Shown here: in pieces, positions 1 to 6,330 of the stretch | Numbering within the stretch: the stretch's first letter is position 1 | Layout: the number at the start of each line of letters is the position of its first letter | From: CAZPHU01 sp964419255 | GTDB lineage: Bacteria; Fibrobacterota; Chitinivibrionia; Chitinivibrionales; CAYFVL01 | DNA: 9,348 nt | NCBI GenBank assembly: GCA_964419255.1 | Contig: CAYQOU010000100.1 | Span: forward strand, 1 to 9,348 | Direction of reading: 5' to 3' | The notes under the pieces: generated by a model | Seen by the model: the letters and a program-made list of their open reading frames with translations, nothing else | Databases searched by the model: none | Told to the model about the DNA's origin: nothing | Made by a program: the position numbers and the translations under genes

Positions 1-383
1 GCTTTTTTAATTTCTGTTTCTTCGGAGGATTTTCTTAGAAGCTTTGTTTCAGACCCTGCTTCTTCCGATATTTCCGAAAGATCTGCTTCTTCTTCGGTGT
101 CTATCTCTGCTATCTCGGGAGATGAGACATCGGTTGCCTTGTTTTGTATTTGCGTTGTGCGGGAGAGAATCTCTGCGATCCCGGCTTCTTCCTGCATCTT
201 TTCAGACAACTGGGTTTTGGCCAGATACGCACCGAGTGTCAGGAGGCTGTCGAAACTTTGCTCGATCTGCTCAAGCTTCTTTTGGAAGCCGTCGAGGAAG
301 TCGCGTATCTGGTATGGTTCTCCGCAGTGAGGACATTGCAGCGCCTCCTGGGAAATCTTCTTTCTGCAAAACGAACAATTCAT
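1..383 (-). CDS. Zinc-ribbon protein with acidic tail (3' end cut by window edge)
   Basis: The visible part is 127 residues and stays open to the left edge of the window, so the C terminus is missing. The first 20 residues form a compact zinc ribbon: Cys3-x2-Cys6 and Cys17-x2-Cys20 followed by Gly, the pattern of the small zinc ribbons that open many bacterial proteins of unknown role. Residues about 28-50 are amphipathic and could be a short coiled coil. From about residue 85 the chain becomes very rich in Glu, Ser and Asp and looks disordered. There is no signal peptide and no membrane segment in the visible part, so it is probably cytoplasmic. The ATG at 381-383 is preceded by a strong GGAGGGG ribosome site at 386-392. 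It is transcribed away from the GGDEF/Enzyme I gene. No function can be assigned; the ribbon could bind nucleic acid or protein. Confidence 0.8.
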   Translation of the reverse strand, partial: MNCSFCRKKISQEALQCPHCGEPYQIRDFLDGFQKKLEQIEQSFDSLLTLGAYLAKTQLSEKMQEEAGIAEILSRTTQIQNKATDVSSPEIAEIDTEEEADLSEISEEAGSETKLLRKSSEETEIKK

Positions 384-413
384 GAACCCCTCCCGGAAAT
401 TAATGCAATACAG

Positions 414-430
414 TTCAGGCTTAGTGCCAG
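414..430 (-). promoter_or_regulatory. Sigma-54-like -24/-12 sequence upstream of the zinc-ribbon gene
   Basis: Read on the minus strand the site is CTGGCACTAAGCCTGAA. It matches the -24 half of the sigma-54 consensus (TGGCAC) completely, but the -12 element is TGA instead of TTGC. A start about 12 bases downstream would give a leader of roughly 20 bases containing the ribosome site. The imperfect -12 keeps this tentative. A sigma-70 alternative further upstream is TTGATT, 16 bases, TATTTT. Confidence 0.25.
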
Positions 431-564
431 ATAAATAAAATAGGGTGAAATCAAAAAAAATCAACCCCAAAACCACCATCTATAAAAATATTGAAATGTG
501 CGGAATCTGTCCACTCATACGGGTATATCTTTTCCGGTATTCATAGAGAAAACAAAATCCCCCA

Positions 565-581
565 CTGGCATATTATTTGAG
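565..581 (+). promoter_or_regulatory. Candidate promoter of the GGDEF/Enzyme I gene (sigma-54-like, overlapping a TATTAT box)
   Basis: CTGGCATATTATTTGAG has a good -24 element (CTGGCA) and TTG at the right distance, but the -12 dinucleotide is GA rather than GC. TATTAT at 571-576 could instead be a sigma-70 -10 box, though no convincing -35 lies upstream. Either reading puts the RNA start before the ATG at 637. The 6-base arms CCCCAC (560-565) and GTGGGG (595-600) flank the site and could form an operator or a leader structure. Confidence 0.25.
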
Positions 582-636
582 TCCATAACAACGGGTGGGG
601 TTCATTCTCAGACGAAAATTCGCCTCAGGGGGACAT

Positions 637-3240
637 ATGGCCGAGTTTGCCGGAAATGATGAGATTGCAGATATTTTGGAAATCCCGGAGTTTACCTCAA
701 TCAGCCAGGAGGCCAAATACCTGGGAAGAAGATTGTTGAGTCACGATCTTATCGAAATATTCACCGGTAACCGCCAGGGAACTGCCCAGCAGCAGGAGAA
801 GCTTCAAGCGATATGGTCGCAGCTGGGTAATGGTATTTACGTGGAGATTGTATATTCTCTGACCCACACACTGGTGCGGGATAAAGAGGAAGCACGAAAG
901 ATATACGAGGAGATCATTGCCCATAGAGCCATGATCACCAGGATGCTGAATCGGCAAATAAGCGTGGAGGTTGCCGCATTAGACTACCTGCAGGGTGTGC
1001 GCAACATGCTTAAGGAACCCACCATTATCGAGGCACGGAAATGCGACTCTTTTGCCTATCTGTCCATTATGGACGACACTACGCAGGTGTACGATAAGGG
1101 CCTTCTGGATACCGATCTGGATGCGGAAATTGAACGTTCGCGTCGCTTTGGGGTACCATTTTCGGTCCTGTTCATCGATATAGACAATCTTAAGACAGTA
1201 AACGATACCTACGGACACGAACTGGGTACAAAAGCGATTCAATTTGTCACCGAATGTATCAAGCAGAATCTTCGCAAATACGATTCAATCTACCGGTATG
1301 GTGGAGATGAATTTGTGGTGCTTCTTGCGCGGGCAGACAGTAATCAGGCGCAAGTTATTGCCAACCGTATCATCGAGCTTATTCAAGATGGACGTATTGA
1401 GGGGCTTGCGGCCCCCCCCGGCGTAAGCATCGGAATAGCCTCTCGCGATACAAACACCGTATGTGACAAACAATCTCTGCTCAGTGCGGCGGATACGGCC
1501 TTATACCGTGCCAAGGATAGGGGGAAGAACAGGATCTGTGTGTATGAGGAGCAGGAGGCACACCGTATTCTATGTCAACAGACCCACACCCGCGCCGGCA
1601 AACGTCGGCTGGTGATAAAAGGCCTTGCCCTGGTCGAAGGCATCGGTATGGGGCGCAGTTACATCTATCGTGATGTCTTGAGCAGAGAAACCGCTATTTT
1701 CGATATCCTGCCCGGCCAGGTTGAATCAGAAATGGAGCGGGTGAGAAAGGCCATACAGAAGACTCAACGCTATATCGGGCGCATACAGAAGGCGATCGCG
1801 CATTTGGCGCAGAACACCTCAGAGGGTATTCATAGCACTATCATAGAGCCCGAAACTATTCTCAAGGAGATAGAAGATGAACTGAAACGTAAACTGATTA
1901 ATGTCGAGCAGGTGGTCCGAAGTGTTTTTCATCAGATTGAGCGCCGGTTCAGAAGCTGCAGAGGGGGTACTGTTCGGCAGCATGCCGCGGATGTCGCAGA
2001 ACTGGGCAACCGGATACTGAGAATGCTTACCGGTTCGCAGGAGAACCCGCTTGCCGAAATGTCAACCGATACAATTATCTTCTCCCACCGGCTCATGCCG
2101 TGCGATACCGTACATTTCGAAAACAGTCCACCGGCGGCAATTATCACTCAGGAGGGCGGGGGCGGCTCTCATGCCGCCACCATCGCCAAAGCCAAGGAAA
2201 TACCACTGGTCAGCCGGTTACCGGTAAATATCGATGATATCCCTCAACAGGTTCCTGTTATCGTGGATGGATATAAGGGGGTGGTGGTGTTTAATCCGAC
2301 AACTGAAGAAATGGAAGAGTATCGGCTGCAAAAAGAGGCTTTGGAAAGCAAGCGGCAGGTGTTTGTCAGTAGCGCCCGAAACATTCCACTTATGGTAGAC
2401 GGTGTTCCTGTGCGTATTCATGCGTTGGCCTGGGGACCGGAGGATATTAAAACCGGGTTGGATAATGGATGTGATGATATCGGGCTTTACAGAGTGGAGT
2501 CGCTTTTCATGCGCAGTCCGATGCTTCCCAGCGAGGGCGATTTATTCAATTCAATCCATCAGGCGCTATTACCCGCCGGTCACAAGGAGGTGACCCTTCA
2601 GCTACCCGATCTTGGCGGCGATCGATATCTCCCCTATATCCATCAGCAGGAGCAGAGAAATCCCGCACTTGGCCTCAGAGGTGCACGCTTTCTCATTCGC
2701 TATCCGATCATACTTGAGACTATGCTTCGTGTCATCATTCGTCTGAGCGCACACTTTAACATCAGAATAGTTATCCCGACGGTCACCCTGCCCGATGATC
2801 TCGAGATCATTCGCGACAAGCTCAAGGCTGAGATGGCACGTCTGGAAAAAGAAAAGGTACGATTTAATGAGGCGATTGCAGTCGGTGCTATGATTCAGAC
2901 TCCAGGCTCGGTTTTTATTCTGGATCAAATTATTCGCTGTTCGGATTTTCTGAGTATAGATTCCGGCGATCTGATTCAATACACCATGATTGCAGACCGG
3001 CAAAACCTTCAGGTTGCGGACTATTATGATCGGGGAAGCCACCTGGCATTAAACATGGTGCATGCGATTATGCAGAAGACCCAGAGCAATCAAATGGGCT
3101 GCACGCTTTGTGGAAAACTTGCCGGCGACATGCGCTACACGGAGTTTTTACTCTCCTCGGGGTTGGTGGAATTCGGTGTACTGCCAACCCTTATACCGGA
3201 TATGAAAGAGAGTATCAGACACATCATCCGAAAAGATTAG
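637..3240 (+). CDS. GGDEF diguanylate cyclase fused to a PTS Enzyme I-like module
   Basis: A predicted cytoplasmic protein of 867 residues. Residues 1-145 are mostly helical and match no domain I recognise. Residues about 146-306 form a GGDEF domain that makes cyclic-di-GMP from GTP: metal ligand in FIDID (D181), NDTYGH, the motif GGDEF at 222-226, and an inhibitory I-site RKYD (213-216) exactly five residues before it. From about 325 the chain follows Enzyme I of the phosphotransferase system: helical HPr-binding part with HAADVAELGNRILR, the swivelling histidine motif GGGGSHAAT (H512), then the PEP-binding barrel with R619, D778, R788 and CGKLAGD (C825). By hand alignment to E. coli Enzyme I, R332, E431 and N454 are replaced by Q655, Q754 and G777, so normal PEP/magnesium binding is doubtful. 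The layout recalls PtsP (GAF plus Enzyme I) with GGDEF in the GAF position. ATG 637 is preferred over GTG 595 because AGGGGG lies just upstream of it. No HPr gene is adjacent. Confidence 0.93.
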   Translation: MAEFAGNDEIADILEIPEFTSISQEAKYLGRRLLSHDLIEIFTGNRQGTAQQQEKLQAIWSQLGNGIYVEIVYSLTHTLVRDKEEARKIYEEIIAHRAMITRMLNRQISVEVAALDYLQGVRNMLKEPTIIEARKCDSFAYLSIMDDTTQVYDKGLLDTDLDAEIERSRRFGVPFSVLFIDIDNLKTVNDTYGHELGTKAIQFVTECIKQNLRKYDSIYRYGGDEFVVLLARADSNQAQVIANRIIELIQDGRIEGLAAPPGVSIGIASRDTNTVCDKQSLLSAADTALYRAKDRGKNRICVYEEQEAHRILCQQTHTRAGKRRLVIKGLALVEGIGMGRSYIYRDVLSRETAIFDILPGQVESEMERVRKAIQKTQRYIGRIQKAIAHLAQNTSEGIHSTIIEPETILKEIEDELKRKLINVEQVVRSVFHQIERRFRSCRGGTVRQHAADVAELGNRILRMLTGSQENPLAEMSTDTIIFSHRLMPCDTVHFENSPPAAIITQEGGGGSHAATIAKAKEIPLVSRLPVNIDDIPQQVPVIVDGYKGVVVFNPTTEEMEEYRLQKEALESKRQVFVSSARNIPLMVDGVPVRIHALAWGPEDIKTGLDNGCDDIGLYRVESLFMRSPMLPSEGDLFNSIHQALLPAGHKEVTLQLPDLGGDRYLPYIHQQEQRNPALGLRGARFLIRYPIILETMLRVIIRLSAHFNIRIVIPTVTLPDDLEIIRDKLKAEMARLEKEKVRFNEAIAVGAMIQTPGSVFILDQIIRCSDFLSIDSGDLIQYTMIADRQNLQVADYYDRGSHLALNMVHAIMQKTQSNQMGCTLCGKLAGDMRYTEFLLSSGLVEFGVLPTLIPDMKESIRHIIRKD

Positions 3241-3278
3241 TTTATTTGTTTCACACCCGCTCTCCCTAATTCGTCCTT

Positions 3279-3306
3279 CCGTCCCGCTTTAGCCGGAGAA
3301 TGGGAC
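3279..3306. repeat. Palindromic intergenic repeat, copy A (degenerate)
   Basis: GTCCC (3281-3285) and GGGAC (3302-3306) bracket the core CCCGCTTTAGCCGGAGAA. The core is nearly the same as the reverse complement of copy B (differing at the two central bases) and as the reverse complement of the left part of copy C. The spacer is between two converging genes, so the element does not code. Confidence 0.55.
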
Positions 3307-3348
3307 ATTGTCATTGCTATGGTTGATATAAGCTCCCAACACGATAAG

Positions 3349-3386
3349 ACCAAACCTTCTCCGGCTTCAGCGGGAGAAGGTTTGGT
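3349..3386. repeat. Long palindromic repeat, copy B; probable bidirectional stem-loop between converging genes
   Basis: Arms of 14 bases, ACCAAACCTTCTCC (3349-3362) and GGAGAAGGTTTGGT (3373-3386), pair perfectly. After one G-G mismatch the inner GCT-TC-AGC extends the stem. It is the strongest hairpin in the window. There is no T-run on either side, so it is not a textbook intrinsic terminator, but its place between two converging stop codons fits RNA 3'-end protection or a REP-like role. Confidence 0.7.
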
Positions 3387-3523
3387 ATGGATGCGTTTCT
3401 CGCATGTCATGTGAAGTAACACAGCATTGGCAGAACAGACAGGAGGAGGATAACGCGTTTTTTGTCACCATCATGGGTTCAGTGCTGTGAAGGCGGAACC
3501 TGCATTGGTTTGCGGCAGAAACT

Positions 3524-4189
3524 CTACTCAAACTGACTGCGAAAAGACTCGAACTGCTGCTGAAGGCTTTCCACCCTGTTTTGCAGGTACGAGACCTGCT
3601 CCTCCAGCTCGGCAATCCGCTGTTGTTCCTGCTCGATGCGTATGCGGGCCGGCTCGGCTTTGCTTTCCACCGGGTGTTCGGGCAGTTCTATCTCACCGGA
3701 AAAAAGATGCATGAAACGGTGTTCCTTGCGACCGGGCTGTAGAGGAAGGCGCGTGACAAATGGTCCGTCATCCCGTTGCTCCAACTGTTTCAGACTCTGT
3801 TCCACTTCCTCAAGGGATGAAAAGTCATACATCCGACCGGTTCTGCTTTTGATCTCACCCACCGTCTGCGGTCCTCTCAGAAGAAGGACACAGATTATGC
3901 TTATTTCGGCATCCGACAGCTCCCAGTGCGGTCTGAGATTGTGCTCATATTTCGGTACCCGCCCTGCGGCAGTGTCCAGTTTCCATACAAGATGCTTGTT
4001 TTTGAGACTGTCCAGGGCCCGAACAATTTCGCTTTCATCCAGCGACATCACCGGCTCACGGTTGCTTTTCTGGTTACAGGCTGCCGTCAGAGCATTTAAA
4101 CTCAGTGGGTAATACTCCGGGGTGGTCAAATCCTTTTCGACCAGCGAACCGAGCACTCTGACCTCGATTTCGTTTAATTCGACATCCAT
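3524..4189 (-). CDS. yceH: YceH/DUF480 family protein
   Basis: The 221-residue product follows the YceH (DUF480) family closely over its first 165 residues: an N-terminal winged-helix-like region with LVEKDLTTPEYYPLSLNAL and CNQKSNREPVM (38-48), a second such region with LLLRGPQTVGEI (102-113), then RMYDFSSLEEVE and DGPFVTRL leading to HRFMHLFSGE. The role of the family is not established; the two winged-helix units suggest DNA or protein binding. Residues about 184-217 are Glu/Gln/Leu rich with heptad spacing and probably form a coiled coil, as in E. coli YceH, whose length is similar (215). The ATG at 4187-4189 has only a distant GGAG, so translation may be weak or coupled. It lies 191 bases after bipA on the same strand and may be cotranscribed with it. 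Confidence 0.93.
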   Translation of the reverse strand: MDVELNEIEVRVLGSLVEKDLTTPEYYPLSLNALTAACNQKSNREPVMSLDESEIVRALDSLKNKHLVWKLDTAAGRVPKYEHNLRPHWELSDAEISIICVLLLRGPQTVGEIKSRTGRMYDFSSLEEVEQSLKQLEQRDDGPFVTRLPLQPGRKEHRFMHLFSGEIELPEHPVESKAEPARIRIEQEQQRIAELEEQVSYLQNRVESLQQQFESFRSQFE

Positions 4190-4254
4190 AAGGCTTTACT
4201 CCAGAGGGTGAAAGATGAAAAATGTATCAACATATCCTTTGTCCGAACCTGTCC

Positions 4255-4299
4255 TTCCCACCCCGTCCTTCAGCTGAAGCGGGACGGGAGGAGGTGGAA
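4255..4299. repeat. Palindromic intergenic repeat, copy C, between bipA and yceH
   Basis: CCCGTC (4262-4267) pairs with GACGGG (4283-4288) around the perfect 12-base palindrome CTTCAGCTGAAG (4268-4279), with a short CGG bulge. TTCC/ACC on the left and GGT/GGAA on the right extend the fold. The reverse complement contains CCGTCCCGCTTCAGC, nearly identical to copy A. On the minus strand it would form in RNA between bipA and yceH, where it could limit read-through or set unequal expression. Confidence 0.6.
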
Positions 4300-4380
4300 A
4301 AGCATGTTTTTTGTAGTTATATTCGTCCATGCGTTATTGTTACCTGATTCCTTAATCCTCCGGCTCTGCAGGACGTGGTA

Positions 4381-6168
4381 TCAGTTGAGTCTCTTGAGAT
4401 CCCGTTTGCGCAGACGGATCTCTTTCGGAGTAATCTCCACAAGTTCATCATCATTGATGTAGGAAATACAATCTTCAAGAGTCATCTTGACCGGTGGAAC
4501 AAGCAGTACCGAGTCGTCGGAGCCGGCGGCTCGCATGTTTGTCAGCTTCTTTCCTTTTGCCGGATTTACCACCAGGTCATTTTCTCTGCTGTGCTCACCG
4601 ACGATCTGTCCTGCATACACATTGGCACCGGGGGCGAAAAACATCTTCCCCCGATCCTGAAGATTGAAAAGGGCGTAGGCTACCGTTGTGCACATCTCCT
4701 TTGCAATCAGGACACCATTCTTCCGGTTGCGAATTTCTCCCGCATGATCGAGATAGCTGTGATAAACATAATTCATCACTCCCATACCCTTGGTGTCGGT
4801 CATAAACTCCGATCTGAACCCCAGCAGTCCTCTGGTTGGAATAATGTAAACCAGCCTGGCCATGCCGTCTTTTTGTTCCAGATGGTGCATGCGGCCTTTA
4901 CGTGCGCCAAGCTTCTCGATGACCGCTCCCATGTATTGCTCATCCACATCGATGGTCAGCTCCTCATACGGCTCAAGCAGTTTGCCGTTAACCTGCTTGA
5001 GAATCACCTGCGGTCGGGTAACCTGAAACTCGTAGCCTTCGCGTCGCATGCGTTCGATGAGAATGGAAAGATGCAGCTCTCCCCGGCCTGACACCATGTA
5101 GCCCACCTGGTTTGAAAGCTCCTCCACCACCAGCGCGACATCCGAGAGCGTCTCCCGAGACAATCGCTCCGCCAGGTGGCGGGATGTCACAAACTGCCCA
5201 TCTTTTCCGGCAAAGGGCGAATCGTTGGGGATGAAATTCATGGATATTGTCGGCGGATCAATGGTAATCGGCGGCAGGGGACAGGGACTGTTCGGGTCGG
5301 TGAAACTCACTCCCACCGTGACTTCATCCATACCGGCCACCGCAACCACCTCCCCGGTTCCGGCAATGTCGACCGGCACTTTTTCGTTGCGCTCAAACCG
5401 ATACACCTTACTGATTCGCGCGGGAATAATAGAACCGTCTCGAAGAGCAACCGCGATATCCTTGTTGACGTTCATGGTTCCCTGAGTGATTTTTCCGATA
5501 CCCAGTCGGCCCAGGTAGGGAGAGTAGTCTATCGAGCTGACCAGCATCTGCAGCGGCTGACCGGCATCTCCCCGGGGAGGCGGAATCCTGGATATGATTT
5601 TTTCGAACAGCGGCTCCAGATTATCTCCCGATTCCCCGGGGTTATCCACGGCATAGCCGTGCTTTGCAGAGGCGTATACGACCGGGAAATCGAGAATGTG
5701 GTCGGGTGCATGCAGCTTCACAAAAAGGTCGAACACCTGATCCACCGCCCACGATGAGCGGGCGGCAGGCTTATCGATCTTATTGATGACTACGATGATC
5801 GGAAGTTCCAATGCCAGTGCCTTTTTCAATACGAAATAGGTCTGCGGCATCGGGCCCTCCTGCGCATCCACCAGAAGCAGTGCTCCATCCGCCATTTTCA
5901 GTACCCGCTCCACCTGGCCACCGAAATCGGCATGTCCGGGCGTATCGATGATGTTTACCCAATAGTCCTTGTAGCGTAAACCACCATTTTTGGAGGCAAT
6001 GGTAATACCCCGTTCCCGTTCGAGGTCCATCGAATCCATTAACCGTTCGTTCACCTGCTTTCCCTCGCGAAACATTCCGCTGTGACTGAGCAGCTTATCA
6101 ACTAGAGTGGTCTTTCCGTGGTCTACATGGGCAATAATGGCAATATTGCGAATCAATTCCTGTTTCAT
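4381..6168 (-). CDS. bipA: Ribosome-associated GTPase BipA/TypA
   Basis: A 595-residue translational GTPase of the EF-G/EF-4 superfamily that acts on the ribosome. In this family it supports 50S assembly and growth under stress and cold. The GTPase motifs are complete: AHVDHGKTTL (P-loop, about 13-22), RGITIA (switch I, 53-58), DTPGHADFG (75-83), NKID (129-132) and SAK (167-169). A beta-barrel domain II (YLGRLGIGKITQG, about 218-230), EF-G III-like and V-like domains, and the BipA-specific C-terminal domain (RGLLGFRSEF at 446-455; NMRAAGSDD at 544-552) follow. Length is typical (about 600). The frame stays open upstream to 6303, but the ATG at 6166-6168 is chosen because family proteins begin just before the P-loop and AAAGGA lies directly upstream. 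It follows the GH130 gene on the same strand, yet a stem-loop plus T-run in the 162-base gap suggests its own transcript. Confidence 0.97.
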   Translation of the reverse strand: MKQELIRNIAIIAHVDHGKTTLVDKLLSHSGMFREGKQVNERLMDSMDLERERGITIASKNGGLRYKDYWVNIIDTPGHADFGGQVERVLKMADGALLLVDAQEGPMPQTYFVLKKALALELPIIVVINKIDKPAARSSWAVDQVFDLFVKLHAPDHILDFPVVYASAKHGYAVDNPGESGDNLEPLFEKIISRIPPPRGDAGQPLQMLVSSIDYSPYLGRLGIGKITQGTMNVNKDIAVALRDGSIIPARISKVYRFERNEKVPVDIAGTGEVVAVAGMDEVTVGVSFTDPNSPCPLPPITIDPPTISMNFIPNDSPFAGKDGQFVTSRHLAERLSRETLSDVALVVEELSNQVGYMVSGRGELHLSILIERMRREGYEFQVTRPQVILKQVNGKLLEPYEELTIDVDEQYMGAVIEKLGARKGRMHHLEQKDGMARLVYIIPTRGLLGFRSEFMTDTKGMGVMNYVYHSYLDHAGEIRNRKNGVLIAKEMCTTVAYALFNLQDRGKMFFAPGANVYAGQIVGEHSRENDLVVNPAKGKKLTNMRAAGSDDSVLLVPPVKMTLEDCISYINDDELVEITPKEIRLRKRDLKRLN

Positions 6169-6181
6169 AAATCCTTTATCC

Positions 6182-6203
6182 GGTCGTTTAAAATCCAACG
6201 ACC
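6182..6203 (-). promoter_or_regulatory. Stem-loop just upstream of the bipA ribosome site
   Basis: Perfect 7-base arms GGTCGTT (6182-6188) and AACGACC (6197-6203) enclose an 8-base loop. The stem ends about 13 bases before the bipA start codon and next to its ribosome site, so it could act in the leader RNA (cold or translation control) or as a DNA operator. No T-run follows, so it is not a terminator. Confidence 0.4.
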
Positions 6204-6211
6204 CATGTGTT

Positions 6212-6246
6212 AAAAAAAGCCGACATATCCAAACACCGCCATGTCG
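6212..6246 (-). terminator. Probable intrinsic terminator after the GH130 gene
   Basis: On the minus strand CGACAT (6246-6241) pairs with ATGTCG (6226-6221), followed by GC and seven T residues (6218-6212). The stem is only six base pairs with a 14-base loop, so it is a weak example. It sits 85 bases past the GH130 stop and before the bipA leader hairpin, so it could also be an attenuator for bipA. A second weak pair, GCTGAG/CTCAGC at 6305-6329, lies directly after the GH130 stop. Confidence 0.45.
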
Positions 6247-6330
6247 TATCAGCAGCTCCGGAGAACACGCCGTATGGCTACAGATTGTATCTGGTGTGTG
6301 CATTGCTGAGATTAAATGTCACACTCAGCG

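Noticed and set aside
595..636. Upstream GTG start for the GGDEF/Enzyme I gene
   Set aside because: No ribosome site lies before GTG 595, and this stretch is part of the GTGGGG arm and the leader; ATG 637 has AGGGGG just upstream.
3279..4299. CRISPR array for the repeated palindromes
   Set aside because: The three copies are irregularly spaced, differ in orientation and are separated by a gene; there are no uniform spacers and no cas genes.
4196..4330. 44-residue minus-strand frame between bipA and yceH
   Set aside because: It reads straight through the palindromic repeat, giving a Pro-rich stretch, and has no well-placed ribosome site; most likely chance.
4375..5091. 238-residue plus-strand frame
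   Set aside because: It is the antisense shadow of bipA, which matches its family along its full length.
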